64,000 nt of DNA from Salinimicrobium xinjiangense DSM 19287. Lineage in GTDB: Bacteria > Bacteroidota > Bacteroidia > Flavobacteriales > Flavobacteriaceae. This document shows positions 8,739 to 17,533 of the stretch, in pieces. Made by a program: the position numbers and the translations under genes. The notes under the pieces were generated by a model that saw nothing but the letters and a program-made list of their open reading frames with translations, ran no database searches and was not told the DNA's origin. Location of the stretch: NCBI RefSeq assembly GCF_000423585.1, contig NZ_AUIG01000008.1, positions 1 to 64,000 on the forward strand. Direction: 5' to 3'. Position 1 is the stretch's first letter. Every line of letters begins with the position of its first letter.

Positions 8739-8765
8739 AACTCTCCCAATTGGGAGAGTTTTTTT
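8739..8765 (+). terminator. Rho-independent terminator after HU
   Basis: AACTCTCCCAA pairs with TTGGGAGAGTT with almost no loop, followed by seven or more T residues. Confidence 0.88.
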
Positions 8766-8844
8766 GTTAAATATTTCAGGCTAACGTTTCAACCTGCACA
8801 ATATTTTTTTAAGTTTAATAGAAAGATCGGGAAATTATCGAAAC

Positions 8845-9405
8845 ATGACTACATTAAAACCTGCCAAAGGACTTTTATTAATTGCCGAGCCTGCCATTAC
8901 CGGAGATCTTTCTTTTAACCGGTCTGTGGTATTGATCGCCGATCATACCAAAAGCGGCTCTATTGGCTTTATCCTTAATAAAGAGCTTGATTTTACTCTC
9001 AGGGATCTGTTACCGGATATAGAGGGTAACTTTAAAGTGTATAATGGTGGTCCTGTAGAACAGGACAACCTTTATTTCATTCATAAAGTGCCTGATCTGA
9101 TCCCCGACAGTATTGAGATCGCCAGTGGAATCTACTGGGGTGGAAATTTTGAAGTTGTCAAGGGTCTCATTAATGAACACCTCATAAGTGAAAATGAAAT
9201 CAAATTTTTCCTCGGATATTCCGGATGGGAATATGAACAACTCAATGAAGAACTTAACGCACACTCATGGATCGTAGCAGAAAATCATGATCATAAGGAT
9301 ATTCTAAATCGCAAGCCACGCACGTTCTGGAAAGATAAAATGATGCAGCTTGGAGGTTCCTATGTGATCTGGTCAAATGCTCCCGAAAATCCCTCCTATA
9401 ATTAA
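8845..9405 (+). CDS. YqgE/AlgH family protein
   Basis: A 186-residue cytosolic protein of the UPF0301 (YqgE/AlgH) family, biochemical role unknown. It has the family pattern: PAKGLLLIAEPAI at the N-terminus, the VVLIADHT...GSIGFILNKEL segment, the YNGGPVEQDNLYFIH motif (about 67-81) and FFLGYSGWEYEQL (about 121-133). Its stop overlaps the convergent aminotransferase gene by 4 nt. Confidence 0.94.
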   Translation: MTTLKPAKGLLLIAEPAITGDLSFNRSVVLIADHTKSGSIGFILNKELDFTLRDLLPDIEGNFKVYNGGPVEQDNLYFIHKVPDLIPDSIEIASGIYWGGNFEVVKGLINEHLISENEIKFFLGYSGWEYEQLNEELNAHSWIVAENHDHKDILNRKPRTFWKDKMMQLGGSYVIWSNAPENPSYN

Positions 9406-10247
9406 CTCAGCCTGGCCAAAGTATTCAGTCTGCCAAGCAGTGTCTTGGAAACTTCGGCTTTGTACTCCTTTTTCCGGTATTTACTTACCGGCTGAATTCC
9501 CATCACCACATTGGTTATAAACATCTCATCGGCCTTTTGAAGTTCAAAAGGTGAGATTGATGCTACTTCTAAAGAATAATCGGGCAGTTTCTTTATAATC
9601 TCCAAAATCTTTCCGCGGGTAATTCCTTTTAAACATCCATCGGTCAAAGGAGGAGTTTTAATTACGTTATCCTTTACCAGAAATAAATTTCCGTTGAGCG
9701 CCTCTACCACATTTTTTTGTTCGTTGATCAAAAGACAGTTGTGATAATCATTCTCCTTTGCAAAGATACTTCCAAGTACGTTAATTGCCCGGTTATTGGT
9801 CTTTAAGGTGGAGAGCAAACCTGCAGCAATATAGTGGTCCTTAAAAAGTTCTACCTCGTAAAAATCCTCATTCAACAGGTAAAAAGGCTCGGCTAAGGCT
9901 TCGGCGGTTATTAAATATTCCGTTTCATTTGTAGTAGGAGTGTAAAATCCGCCTTCCTTTCTGAAAACAGTAAATTTAACCCGGGCCTGACTCTCAAAAA
10001 GATCATTTTCACGGACTATTTGCTGAATTTCAGCTTCCAGGAATTCGGGAGAAAAATTAAGAGGAATCTCCATTCTCATGATACGCATTGAAGCCATCAT
10101 CCTAAAGTAGTGATCTTCCCAAAATACAATTCTTCCGTTAAGAACCCTTATCGTTTCAAAGACAGCATCCCCATAGGCAAAGCCCCTGTTCTTTATAGAT
10201 AAGGATGCCTGATCCTGTGGTACCAGTTCGCCGTTAATATTAACCAT
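9402..10247 (-). CDS. Class IV aminotransferase (PLP, D-amino acid / aminodeoxychorismate lyase-like)
   Basis: A fold-type IV PLP enzyme of 281 residues. The N-terminal strand-turn NRGFAYGDAVFETIRV, the probable Schiff-base Lys149 in TLKTNNR and the late segment DGCLKGITR fit branched-chain aminotransferase, D-alanine aminotransferase and aminodeoxychorismate lyase; these cannot be separated by eye. No pab genes are nearby. The ATG at 10247 directly follows the T-run of a terminator-like hairpin (10248-10273), leaving no room for a ribosome binding site. The family N-terminus supports this start. Confidence 0.88.
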   Translation of the reverse strand: MVNINGELVPQDQASLSIKNRGFAYGDAVFETIRVLNGRIVFWEDHYFRMMASMRIMRMEIPLNFSPEFLEAEIQQIVRENDLFESQARVKFTVFRKEGGFYTPTTNETEYLITAEALAEPFYLLNEDFYEVELFKDHYIAAGLLSTLKTNNRAINVLGSIFAKENDYHNCLLINEQKNVVEALNGNLFLVKDNVIKTPPLTDGCLKGITRGKILEIIKKLPDYSLEVASISPFELQKADEMFITNVVMGIQPVSKYRKKEYKAEVSKTLLGRLNTLARLS

Positions 10248-10273
10248 AAAAAAAGCCCGTTTTTTAGACGGGC
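10248..10273 (-). terminator. Terminator-like hairpin touching the aminotransferase start codon
   Basis: On the minus strand GCCCGT pairs with ACGGGC across a 7-nt loop and is followed by seven U, then directly by the ATG at 10247-10245. It can end transcription of the START-like gene upstream. It may also attenuate the aminotransferase gene. Confidence 0.75.
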
Positions 10274-10298
10274 CAAGGTACTATAAATTCAAGGAATT

Positions 10299-10685
10299 TT
10301 AAACTGATCCCAAGACTTGTTTGAGATCGGAGATCATGTTTTCCCATAGCATTTTTCCTTCATCAACCTCATCTTCTTCAGCAAAATCTGTCACCATGAT
10401 AGAAACATCTTTTGTAATTTCATCCACCTGTATGCGAAGTTCAAAATAATAAGGCGTATCCTCGTCTGCAACCCAGCGAAATTTGACTCTTTCTCCTGAT
10501 TTCTTACTCAGTAATTTTGCCTGCTCTTCACTTCCATCCCACATAAAAGTGAACATTTCTCCACGTGAATTTACATTATTGGCGTACCATTCACTTAAGC
10601 CGGAAGGAGTTGCAATATAGTTGTATAACAATGATGGGGAAGCCTGGATTGGAAATTCCATTTCATACTTAATCTTATCGTCCAT
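10299..10685 (-). CDS. START-like / SRPBCC domain protein
   Basis: A 128-residue protein of the SRPBCC helix-grip fold, seen in flavobacteria as START-like proteins. It has the N-terminal strand KYEMEFPIQASPSLLYNYIATPSGLSEWY split over a helix, and a C-terminal long helix ending LKQVLGSV. The start is the ATG at 10685, where the fold begins; an upstream ATG at 10730 adds 15 residues without homology. Ligand unknown. A terminator-like hairpin follows 26 nt downstream. Confidence 0.85.
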   Translation of the reverse strand: MDDKIKYEMEFPIQASPSLLYNYIATPSGLSEWYANNVNSRGEMFTFMWDGSEEQAKLLSKKSGERVKFRWVADEDTPYYFELRIQVDEITKDVSIMVTDFAEEDEVDEGKMLWENMISDLKQVLGSV

Positions 10686-10770
10686 TCTTCGGTTTTGATT
10701 AGTTTCGGGCAATATAATTATTAATTGCAAACCTAAAAAGAAATCAAAATAAATAATTCCGAAAAGATAG

Positions 10771-10801
10771 TTTGTAGCAAGACAAAATGTTTTTATATTT
10801 G
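10771..10801 (+). promoter_or_regulatory. Promoter of tRNA-Met
   Basis: A perfect Bacteroidota promoter: TTTG (10771-10774), a 19-nt spacer, and TATATTTG (10794-10801). It lies 53 nt before the mature tRNA 5' end, so the transcript has a leader to be processed. Confidence 0.85.
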
Positions 10802-10853
10802 CACCCGCTAAAAGAAAGCAGATGGCCAGTAGCCGCTTTCTCCAGGCGCAAAC

Positions 10854-10927
10854 GGCGAGGTAGCTCAGTTGGTTAGAGCGTCGGATTCATAACCCGGAGG
10901 TCACGAGTTCAAATCTCGTTCTCGCTA
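10854..10927 (+). tRNA. tRNA-Met (anticodon CAT)
   Basis: A 74-nt cloverleaf. The acceptor GGCGAGG pairs with TCTCGCT (two G-U pairs), the D arm contains AGCTCAGTTGGTTAGAGC, the anticodon loop has CAT, and the T arm is ACGAG-TTCAAAT-CTCGT. CCA is not encoded. The anticodon stem lacks the three G-C pairs of initiator tRNA, so this is elongator Met. A tRNA-Ile with modified CAU cannot be fully excluded. Confidence 0.93.
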
Positions 10928-10931
10928 CTCA

Positions 10932-10957
10932 AAAACCCCTTTTCAGGGGTTTTTTTG
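10932..10957 (+). terminator. Terminator after tRNA-Met
   Basis: AAAACCCC pairs with GGGGTTTT across TTTTCA, followed by a T-run, starting 5 nt after the tRNA. Confidence 0.9.
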
Positions 10958-11016
10958 TTTTATCCTATTCCTTCTTTATATTTGGATGACATAGAAAAAC
11001 CGTTTCTATTTATGGC

Positions 11017-11040
11017 ACTATATGCTGAACAGCATATAGT
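11017..11040. repeat. Perfect 11-bp inverted repeat
   Basis: ACTATATGCTG and CAGCATATAGT are separated by AA, placed about 10 bp downstream of the minus-strand secreted protein gene. It lacks a T-run, so it is a weak terminator or a protein site. Confidence 0.5.
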
Positions 11041-11049
11041 AGATAAAGA

Positions 11050-11856
11050 TCAAAAAGAATTTTGAGTGTCTAAATCATCGTTTCCTTCATTATACAACTT
11101 AACAATAAGCACCATATTATCGGGTGTGAATTCCCTGGCCCGCAATCTTTCAATTAATTGCGGTGCATCAGCAAACATTTCTTCCAGAATATGACCATAA
11201 CCCGAGGTAGGTACTTTCACTAATTTGTCTCCTTTTTCAATATAATAAAAGCGCCTGGTTTTGAATCCATCTCCATAATGGTGAGCATAAAGATTGACCT
11301 TCCCTTCTACCAGCAACATGAGATAATAATCTTTGTCATCCCCATATCCTGTCAGCTGCTTTTCTTTAAATCTATATATCCTGCTGTTATACCTTAGAGC
11401 AGGAATATCATCTTCCTTAAATTTTATTTCTTCGTTTTGCTGATCCCTAAACCGCAATCTTCTTCCATTGTAGCCGCTTATCTTTCCATAAATTGTATCA
11501 TATTTTGCAGTAACAACATAATCCTGTAAATCGGGGGTGAAAGTGTTGTAATTTTTATACCAGCCTTTAGATTTAAAAATGGATCTCTTTTGATTTACAT
11601 TTTTTTTCAAATAATAAACTTCGCCGTCCTTCCGAAACACAGTTGCGCCCTTCAACCGATGTTTTTGATAACTTATTTTCTCATTATCTGAAACTATTTT
11701 CTCGTAAAGCCAAAGCTTTTTGGTGCCATTGCTCCTAATGGCTCCAAAAATAGTGTCCCCGTCTTTCACCATATAATCCAAAAGGGATTTTTGAGAATAA
11801 ACTGAATTTAAGATTAAAAAAACCGGAAGGAGAAGTAAAAAATTTCTGCTACGCAT
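11050..11856 (-). CDS. Secreted protein of unknown function
   Basis: A 268-residue protein I do not recognise. Residues 1-21 form a signal peptide (basic start, LLLLPVFLILNSVYS, then Gln). The remainder is rich in Tyr, Lys, Arg and Asp, with repeated strand-like stretches such as DTIFGAIRSNGTKKLWLY and DTIYGKISGYNGRRLRF, about 95 residues apart, which look like two copies of one motif. This suggests a beta-rich periplasmic or surface protein. It is divergent from hemG with about 120 nt between the starts and has no partner gene on its strand. Confidence 0.75.
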   Translation of the reverse strand: MRSRNFLLLLPVFLILNSVYSQKSLLDYMVKDGDTIFGAIRSNGTKKLWLYEKIVSDNEKISYQKHRLKGATVFRKDGEVYYLKKNVNQKRSIFKSKGWYKNYNTFTPDLQDYVVTAKYDTIYGKISGYNGRRLRFRDQQNEEIKFKEDDIPALRYNSRIYRFKEKQLTGYGDDKDYYLMLLVEGKVNLYAHHYGDGFKTRRFYYIEKGDKLVKVPTSGYGHILEEMFADAPQLIERLRAREFTPDNMVLIVKLYNEGNDDLDTQNSF

Positions 11857-11976
11857 TTTGAAAATTATTTGATAAAAAATGAAGTCGAATGTACTATAAT
11901 TCTGTCTATTTCGTATTTTTATAATACAGAAGACAGACCTGAAGCCCTTGAATTCTGCAACTTCTCAAACGGGCCT

Positions 11977-12546
11977 ATGAAAAATATTATTATTCTTTAT
12001 TCTACAGTAGACGGGCAAACGAAAAAGATCTCTGAATCCCTGGCAGCTCAGGTTAAACAAGGTGGCTTTCGGGTTTCTGTATTTCCTTTAGCAGATTTTA
12101 AGCAAAATGTCTCCAATTTTGACACACTTGTTCTCGGTGCCAGCATTCGCTATGGAAAGCATAATGAGCTGGTGACGGCCTTTATAAATGAACATCAGGA
12201 AGAGCTAGAGAAGATTAGGGCTGCCTTCTTTTCTGTAAATCTGGTAGCACGTAAATCAGACAAGAATCAGCCCGACACTAATCCCTATGTCATTAAATTT
12301 CTCGATACCATCAGCTGGAAACCAGATCTCGTCGATGTTTTTGCCGGTTGTCTCGACTACAGTAAGTACGGTTTCTTTGACAGGATAATGATCAAAGCCA
12401 TTATGAAGTTCACCCATGGCCCTACTTCAACCAAAGAACCCATCGAATACACAGACTGGGAACGGGTACGCATCTTTGGAGAAAAAGTCTTACAATTAAA
12501 TAAGTCAATAAAGAGCGGAAACCCAAAAGAAATAGTTACTTCCTGA
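11977..12546 (+). CDS. hemG: Menaquinone-dependent protoporphyrinogen IX dehydrogenase (flavodoxin domain, HemG-like)
   Basis: A flavodoxin-fold protein of 189 residues, close in size to E. coli HemG (181). It has the FMN phosphate loop YSTVDGQTKKI (8-18) and the GASIRYGKHN flavin loop. The long loop with YSKYGFFDRIMIKAIMK is typical of HemG and separates it from flavodoxins. It would oxidise protoporphyrinogen IX with menaquinone at the inner membrane, in heme synthesis. The start is the ATG at 11977; an in-frame ATG at 11869 would add 36 residues ahead of the first flavodoxin strand. Confidence 0.85.
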   Translation: MKNIIILYSTVDGQTKKISESLAAQVKQGGFRVSVFPLADFKQNVSNFDTLVLGASIRYGKHNELVTAFINEHQEELEKIRAAFFSVNLVARKSDKNQPDTNPYVIKFLDTISWKPDLVDVFAGCLDYSKYGFFDRIMIKAIMKFTHGPTSTKEPIEYTDWERVRIFGEKVLQLNKSIKSGNPKEIVTS

Positions 12547-12634
12547 TCCTCTCCTCTGTAAAGCTCGTATGGAAACAGCCATACAATTTTCCATTTCCCG
12601 GCTTTACTTGTATCTTTAAGGTAAAACAACAAAA

Positions 12635-13567
12635 ATGGATAAGAAAAAACTGGGAAGAACAAAGCTTCAAACACCACCCATAGTCTTTGGCGGTAATGTT
12701 TTCGGCTGGACACTGGATGAAAAGGAATCCCTGAAATTGCTTGACAAAATTTATGAAAGAGGATTTACTTTTATAGATACTGCCGACTCCTACTCACATT
12801 GGGCGCCGGGAAACAGTGGCGGAGAAAGTGAGACCATTATCGGGAAATGGATGAAGGACAGAGGTCTTAGAGACAAGGTCTCAATTGCAACAAAAGTGGG
12901 TTCAAATCCAGGCAAAGAAGGTCGGGACGTTTCTAAAAAATATATTCTGAAGGCTGCAGAAGATTCCCTGCGGCGGTTGCAAACCGACTACATAGATCTT
13001 TACTTTACCCACTGGGATAATGAAGCCACTCCCGTAGAAGAAACCCTGGAAGCATATCAGCAGTTACTAAAAGAAGGTAAGATCAGGAACATAGGTGCAT
13101 CAAACCTCTCTCCTGCCCGGCTACGGGAATCCTTTAAGGCTGCAGAACATAATGACCTGCCCCAATACAAAGTCCTGCAGCCGGAATATAACCTGGTGGA
13201 ACGTGAGAACTTCGAATACAATTACAGGCCAATTGCCGAAGAATACGATTTGGCGGTAATGCCCTACTTCTCGCTCGCCAGCGGATTCCTTACCGGAAAA
13301 TACAGGAAGGAAGAGGACCTGCAGGGAGACCGCAAGGAAATGGTGAAAAAATATTTCAATGAAAAAGGTCTTAACCTCTTAAAGCAAATGGATGAGATAG
13401 CTAAAAACCATCAGGTGTCCAATGCTGCGGTAGCTCTGGCCTGGCTTATTCATCAACCGGCCGTAACAGCACCCATTGCAAGTGCCACGAAAGAAAGTCA
13501 CCTCAAAGCCTTTGATCAGGCAATCGGTTTAGAATTGACTCCTGAAGAGTTAGAGAGACTGTCGTGA
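12635..13567 (+). CDS. Aldo/keto reductase
   Basis: A 310-residue aldo/keto reductase, a different subgroup from the one at the start of the window. The catalytic tetrad is Asp48, Tyr53, Lys87 and His126. The GRTKLQTPPIVFGGNVFGW start and the FLTGKYRKEED loop resemble the YajO/Tas-like AKR groups. It would use NADPH for aldehyde or ketone reduction; substrate unknown. It follows hemG by about 90 nt on the same strand. A long repeat-bearing gap follows. Confidence 0.92.
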   Translation: MDKKKLGRTKLQTPPIVFGGNVFGWTLDEKESLKLLDKIYERGFTFIDTADSYSHWAPGNSGGESETIIGKWMKDRGLRDKVSIATKVGSNPGKEGRDVSKKYILKAAEDSLRRLQTDYIDLYFTHWDNEATPVEETLEAYQQLLKEGKIRNIGASNLSPARLRESFKAAEHNDLPQYKVLQPEYNLVERENFEYNYRPIAEEYDLAVMPYFSLASGFLTGKYRKEEDLQGDRKEMVKKYFNEKGLNLLKQMDEIAKNHQVSNAAVALAWLIHQPAVTAPIASATKESHLKAFDQAIGLELTPEELERLS

Positions 13568-13599
13568 TAAATACCACTAAAAACCAGCCACTTTTTGGA

Positions 13600-13732
13600 A
13601 TTGGAATTTGGTGCTTGGAAGTTACCGGTTGCGGGTTACGAGTTGCGGGCACGAAACAGAACCAAGATTCAAGATTTGTTTGAGTGAGCAATTCTGATTG
13701 GAATTTAGTGCTTGGTGCTTGAACCTTGAACC
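13600..13732. repeat. Intergenic repeat-word cluster
   Basis: Between the reductase and hisS (convergent ends) lie short words such as gcgggttacgagttgcggg, gattcaagat, gtgcttggtgcttg and gaaccttgaacctt. The same words recur near 325-385, 16470-16880 and 31800-31960. No hairpin terminator is obvious here. Confidence 0.55.
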
Positions 13733-15103
13733 TTAAACCAGTTTTGTAACCAACTCCTCAAGCGTAACAGCCGACTGCTCTCCTGTTTTCATATTCTTCA
13801 GGGTAAATTTGCTGTTTTCAATTTCCTCTGCACCTGCGAGAACAACAAATGGAATATCACGTTTATTGGCGTGAGCCATTTGTTTTTTCATTTTAGCTTC
13901 TTCAGGATAAAGCTCGGCAGCAATTCCGCCGGCGCGAAGTTCCTTAATAGCTTTAAGACAGTAAAGACTTTCTTTATTTCCGAAGTTGATAAACAGCGCC
14001 TGAATATTCCTAGCCACAGTTTCAGGAAAAAGACCTAGTTCCTCAAGCACGAGGTAGATACGGTCCAGACCAAAGGAGATTCCTACCCCACTCACGCCGC
14101 TCATCCCAAAGATACCCGTGAGATCATCGTAACGGCCGCCACCACCTATGGAGCCCATAGCGACACCTTCGGGTGCTGATACTTCAAATATTGCTCCTGT
14201 ATAATAATTGAGTCCGCGGGCAAGGGTGACATCAAGATCAAGGTTTGCGGTGTTTAGCTGCAGTTCCTGAATTGCACTATTGATGAATTCCAGTTCTTCT
14301 ATGCCTTTCCTCCCTATTTCTGAAGGCTCTAAAATGTCTTTTAAAACTTCGATTTTTTTTGAAAAGCTGCCTTTTAAGCCAAAAACCTTCTGGATTTTCT
14401 GAATAGCTTCAGAAGAGATCCCCTTCTCCTGCATTTCCTTCTTTACACCTTCTTCTCCAATCTTATCAAGTTTATCTAATGCGACAGTAAAGTCGATCAA
14501 CTTATCAGATTCTCCAATAACTTCAGCAAAACCTGAAAGGATCTTCCTGTTATTGATCTTAATAGTCACTCCTTTAAGATCCAGGGCAGTGAATACAGCA
14601 TCATACAGCTGTACAAACTCCACCTCCTGCCACAGGCTGTCACTTCCCACAACATCTGCATCACACTGAAAGAACTCTCTAAAACGCCCTTTTTGAGGCC
14701 TGTCTGCCCTCCATACCGGCTGGATCTGGTATCGTTTGAAAGGAAACTCAATTTCATTCCTGTGCTGCACCACGTAACGTGCAAAGGGAACAGTTAGATC
14801 ATACCGTAAAGCTTTCTCGCTAATAGAAGGAGTCAGCTTTATACTATCCTGTTGCGCATAGGCATCTGCATCGGCCTTCTTCAGGAAATCCCCGGAATTA
14901 AGGATCTTAAATATAAGCCGGTCGCCCTCCTCTCCATATTTTCCCATAAGAGTTTCGCTGTTCTCAAAACTTGGAGTTTCTATTGGTTGAAATCCAAACT
15001 TCTCAAATTGCTCCCTTATGTTTTGAATAATATAATTCCTTTTTGCTACTTCGGCCGGGGAAAAGTCCCGGGTACCTTTGGGAATGGAAGGTTTTTGCGC
15101 CAT
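13733..15103 (-). CDS. hisS: Histidyl-tRNA synthetase
   Basis: Class II aminoacyl-tRNA synthetase charging tRNA-His. Class II motif 2 is seen in the [19 protein letters not shown] region, the histidine motifs [14 protein letters not shown] and GGGRYDDL are present, and a C-terminal anticodon-binding domain (about 365-456) contains [12 protein letters not shown]. It is 456 residues, normal for Bacteroidota. It is transcribed alone from a promoter at 15127-15156. Confidence 0.97.
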   Translation of the reverse strand: MAQKPSIPKGTRDFSPAEVAKRNYIIQNIREQFEKFGFQPIETPSFENSETLMGKYGEEGDRLIFKILNSGDFLKKADADAYAQQDSIKLTPSISEKALRYDLTVPFARYVVQHRNEIEFPFKRYQIQPVWRADRPQKGRFREFFQCDADVVGSDSLWQEVEFVQLYDAVFTALDLKGVTIKINNRKILSGFAEVIGESDKLIDFTVALDKLDKIGEEGVKKEMQEKGISSEAIQKIQKVFGLKGSFSKKIEVLKDILEPSEIGRKGIEELEFINSAIQELQLNTANLDLDVTLARGLNYYTGAIFEVSAPEGVAMGSIGGGGRYDDLTGIFGMSGVSGVGISFGLDRIYLVLEELGLFPETVARNIQALFINFGNKESLYCLKAIKELRAGGIAAELYPEEAKMKKQMAHANKRDIPFVVLAGAEEIENSKFTLKNMKTGEQSAVTLEELVTKLV

Positions 15104-15126
15104 TTTAATCTTTTTCTTTACTGCTG

Positions 15127-15156
15127 CAAATATCTGAAAAATTAAAGGAATGCAAA
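15127..15156 (-). promoter_or_regulatory. Probable hisS promoter
   Basis: On the minus strand TTTG (15153-15156) is 18 nt from GATATTTG (15127-15134), one mismatch from TAnnTTTG, about 23 nt before the hisS ATG. Confidence 0.55.
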
Positions 15157-15229
15157 TGCTGTCATTTGCTCACATTTTATGTAACATACAAAAGGCAAAT
15201 GCGTCTAACTGTTAAACCGAAACTTAGCA

Positions 15230-16468
15230 ATGTTTCCACTTTTTAAAGAAAACGTCCGTATTGCCTTCTTTTCCATTAAAAGCCAGATCTTAAGAACTGT
15301 CCTTACCGTATTGATCATAGCTATTGGGATAACAGCCCTCGTAGGGATTTTAAGTGCCGTGGCTGCCCTGGAAAATACGATTACCAGCGATTTTGCCTCT
15401 ATGGGAGCAAATACTTTTAACCTTCAGCGTTATGATTCTCAAATCAGGATCAACGGCGGGAGTCGGGATAAAGTAAATCCTGTTATCGGTTACAGGGAGG
15501 TAAAGGCTTTTAATGACGAATACGAATTTCCGCAAACTAAAACTTCCATCTCTTTTACCGGAACCTCATCTGCCGAAATTAAATATGAAAATGAAAAGAC
15601 AGATCCTGAAGCGAGCGTGCTCGGAGTGAATGAGAATTATGTCAACAATTCCGGGCTCAATATAGCAGCAGGTAGGGATTTCAATATTTTTGATATTGAA
15701 AACAACAATAACGTTACTATTATTGGGGCCGATGTAAAGGATGGTTTACTGAAAGGAGAAGATCCTTTGGATAAAATAATTTCGGTTAGGGGAGTAAAAT
15801 TCCGGATTATTGGGGTGCTTGAATCCAAAGGTTCAACTTTTGGAAACAATCAGGACCTAAGGATGCTGATCCCTGTTCAGGTGGCAAGGTCAATCTTCAC
15901 AGCACCTAATATCAATTACAACATCAGTGTGCGGGTTGATGACAAGGAATTACTTGAAGGAGCCCAGGATGAGGCGATCATGACCTTTAGAAATATCCGC
16001 GCACTAAGCCCGGTAGAAGAAAATAATTTTGGACTGGCCAAAAGCGACGATCTTATCAACAGGATCTTTTCTATCACACAATACCTCAATCTTGCCGCAT
16101 GGATCATTTCCATAATTACCATTTTTGGATCCTCTATTGCACTTATGAATATTATGTTGGTTTCTGTAAGTGAACGCACACGGGAAATTGGGGTAAGAAA
16201 AGCTTTAGGAGCCAAGAAGAATACCATTGCCATGCAATTCTTTATGGAAACCCTTATCATCGGACAAATGGGCGGAGTACTCGGAATATTATTCGGAGTT
16301 TTAATTGGCTTCGCAGTATCCAAAGCCGCGGGATTCAATTTTGCCACTCCCTGGGTTGCCGTAATCTGGGCAACGGTGATCACCTTGATTGTAGCAGTAC
16401 TTGCCGGAAGCTACCCTGCTGCCAAAGCAGCTAAACAGGATCCTATTGAGTCATTGAGATACGAATAA
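15230..16468 (+). CDS. ABC transporter permease, MacB/FtsX type
   Basis: A 412-residue inner-membrane permease. It has one N-terminal membrane helix (about 20-42), a large periplasmic MacB-like domain (about 45-280) and three C-terminal helices (about 290-310, 335-360, 375-400). SERTREIGVRKALGAKK just after the second helix is the FtsX-family signature. It would couple ATP hydrolysis to mechanical work or export of lipoproteins, peptides or drugs. No ATPase or membrane fusion gene is adjacent, so partners are elsewhere. Confidence 0.9.
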   Translation: MFPLFKENVRIAFFSIKSQILRTVLTVLIIAIGITALVGILSAVAALENTITSDFASMGANTFNLQRYDSQIRINGGSRDKVNPVIGYREVKAFNDEYEFPQTKTSISFTGTSSAEIKYENEKTDPEASVLGVNENYVNNSGLNIAAGRDFNIFDIENNNNVTIIGADVKDGLLKGEDPLDKIISVRGVKFRIIGVLESKGSTFGNNQDLRMLIPVQVARSIFTAPNINYNISVRVDDKELLEGAQDEAIMTFRNIRALSPVEENNFGLAKSDDLINRIFSITQYLNLAAWIISIITIFGSSIALMNIMLVSVSERTREIGVRKALGAKKNTIAMQFFMETLIIGQMGGVLGILFGVLIGFAVSKAAGFNFATPWVAVIWATVITLIVAVLAGSYPAAKAAKQDPIESLRYE

Positions 16469-16895
16469 AGTAGGCAGTAATTAGTTGGCAGTTTTTCTGT
16501 TACAGGTTTCTGGTTACAAGTCGCAGATTGTAGGTTTAGTGCCGCGGAGTTTTAAAACAATTTTACTGCCAACTTTAGACTGCCAACTGTTTACTCACAG
16601 TAATCAGTGGTCGGTGATCAGTGATTAGTCTTTTTGTGCCAGGGCTGCAGGTTGTAGGTTAATTATCGCGCAAGTTTGAACAATTTTACTGCCAACTTTA
16701 GACTGCCAACTGTTTACGCACAGTGATCAGTGGTCGGTGATCAGTGGTTAGTCATTTTTTGTTGCAGGTTGCAGGTTGCAAGAGTCGGGTTGCGGGATTG
16801 ACTTTTTCAAAGTCTTAAAATCTCTTTACTGCCAACTTAAAACTGCGCACTTCCGACTCACAAACCTTGGACCTTGGACTTTAAACCTTGAACCC
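16469..16895. repeat. 427-bp intergenic repeat cluster
   Basis: No coding region is seen. The gap is built of recurring words (ctgccaacttt, gactgccaact, ggtcggtgatcagtg, gcaggttgtaggtt, ttgcaggttgcagg, cttggaccttgg). A 75-bp block at 16556-16630 returns at 16679-16753 with about four mismatches (period 123 bp). Related words occur in other gaps of the window. Confidence 0.7.
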
Positions 16896-17369
16896 TTAGA
16901 GATTGAGGTGCTTCTCAAAGAATCCATACAATTCTCCTTTAGTAATAACAGCACCTTGCCGGATTAGTGCAAAAATATCTTTATTCCGGTCATCGCTGAT
17001 GTTCTTTGAAGAGGTGTAAAGCGAAACCCGGTCATCCATTAAATTCTGCTGTAGCCATGCATAGCCGTGGCGGGTGGTAACATCTACAGCTTCGTTCTCG
17101 ATCTTAACGGCAATAAGGTTAATAGTGAATTCTGTGATCTTAAAAAGGTAGATCTGGTTTGCCGATATATGCTCCAGGTATTGCGCCTGATTGAGCACGC
17201 CTTCCCACACCAGATCGCTAAAAACATCCAGTTCCTGCTCGGCCACTTCAGGTTTCTGCTCCTTGATCTCCTGCCATTCTGAAGCAGTAATAGACTGGCT
17301 CGCCAGGAAATTGATAAACTCCTGGTGCAGCTCTTCAAATTGTTCTTTTGTTAATCGGGAATATTTCAT
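16896..17369 (-). CDS. DUF6495-like protein of unknown function
   Basis: A 157-residue soluble protein. The beginning (KYSRLTKEQFEELHQEFINF) matches my memory of a small flavobacterial family annotated DUF6495. Features include acidic helices (about 40-60), a hydrophobic core KITEFTINLIAVKI and a C-terminal KGELYGFFEKHLNL. No catalytic motif is seen. It lies downstream of rplI on the same strand but is separated by a terminator and a repeat-bearing gap, so it is probably transcribed on its own. Confidence 0.75.
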   Translation of the reverse strand: MKYSRLTKEQFEELHQEFINFLASQSITASEWQEIKEQKPEVAEQELDVFSDLVWEGVLNQAQYLEHISANQIYLFKITEFTINLIAVKIENEAVDVTTRHGYAWLQQNLMDDRVSLYTSSKNISDDRNKDIFALIRQGAVITKGELYGFFEKHLNL

Positions 17370-17485
17370 ATTTAATGTAAAAGGTTTAAGGAATAAGGAA
17401 TAATGTAATTTGTATTAATTGCATATTCACTAATTCACTTTAATAAGACTGCCAACTTTCGACTGCTTACTGCCTACTCCATAAA

Positions 17486-17515
17486 AAAAGCCCACTCCGT
17501 TAGAAGCAGGCTTTA
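17486..17515 (-). terminator. Terminator of the rpsF-rpsR-rplI operon
   Basis: On the minus strand AAAGCCTGCTTC pairs with the GAGTGGGCTTT arm (about 12 bp with G-U pairs), followed by a run of seven U. It is about 20 nt after the rplI stop. Confidence 0.8.
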
Positions 17516-17533
17516 ATAAGATTTATACAGCGA

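Noticed and set aside
10854-10927. Initiator tRNA-Met
   Set aside because: The anticodon stem lacks the three consecutive G-C pairs expected for an initiator.
16556-16753. Possible CRISPR array in the 16.5 kb gap
   Set aside because: Only two related blocks, of 75 bp, with a non-unique spacer, and no cas genes nearby.
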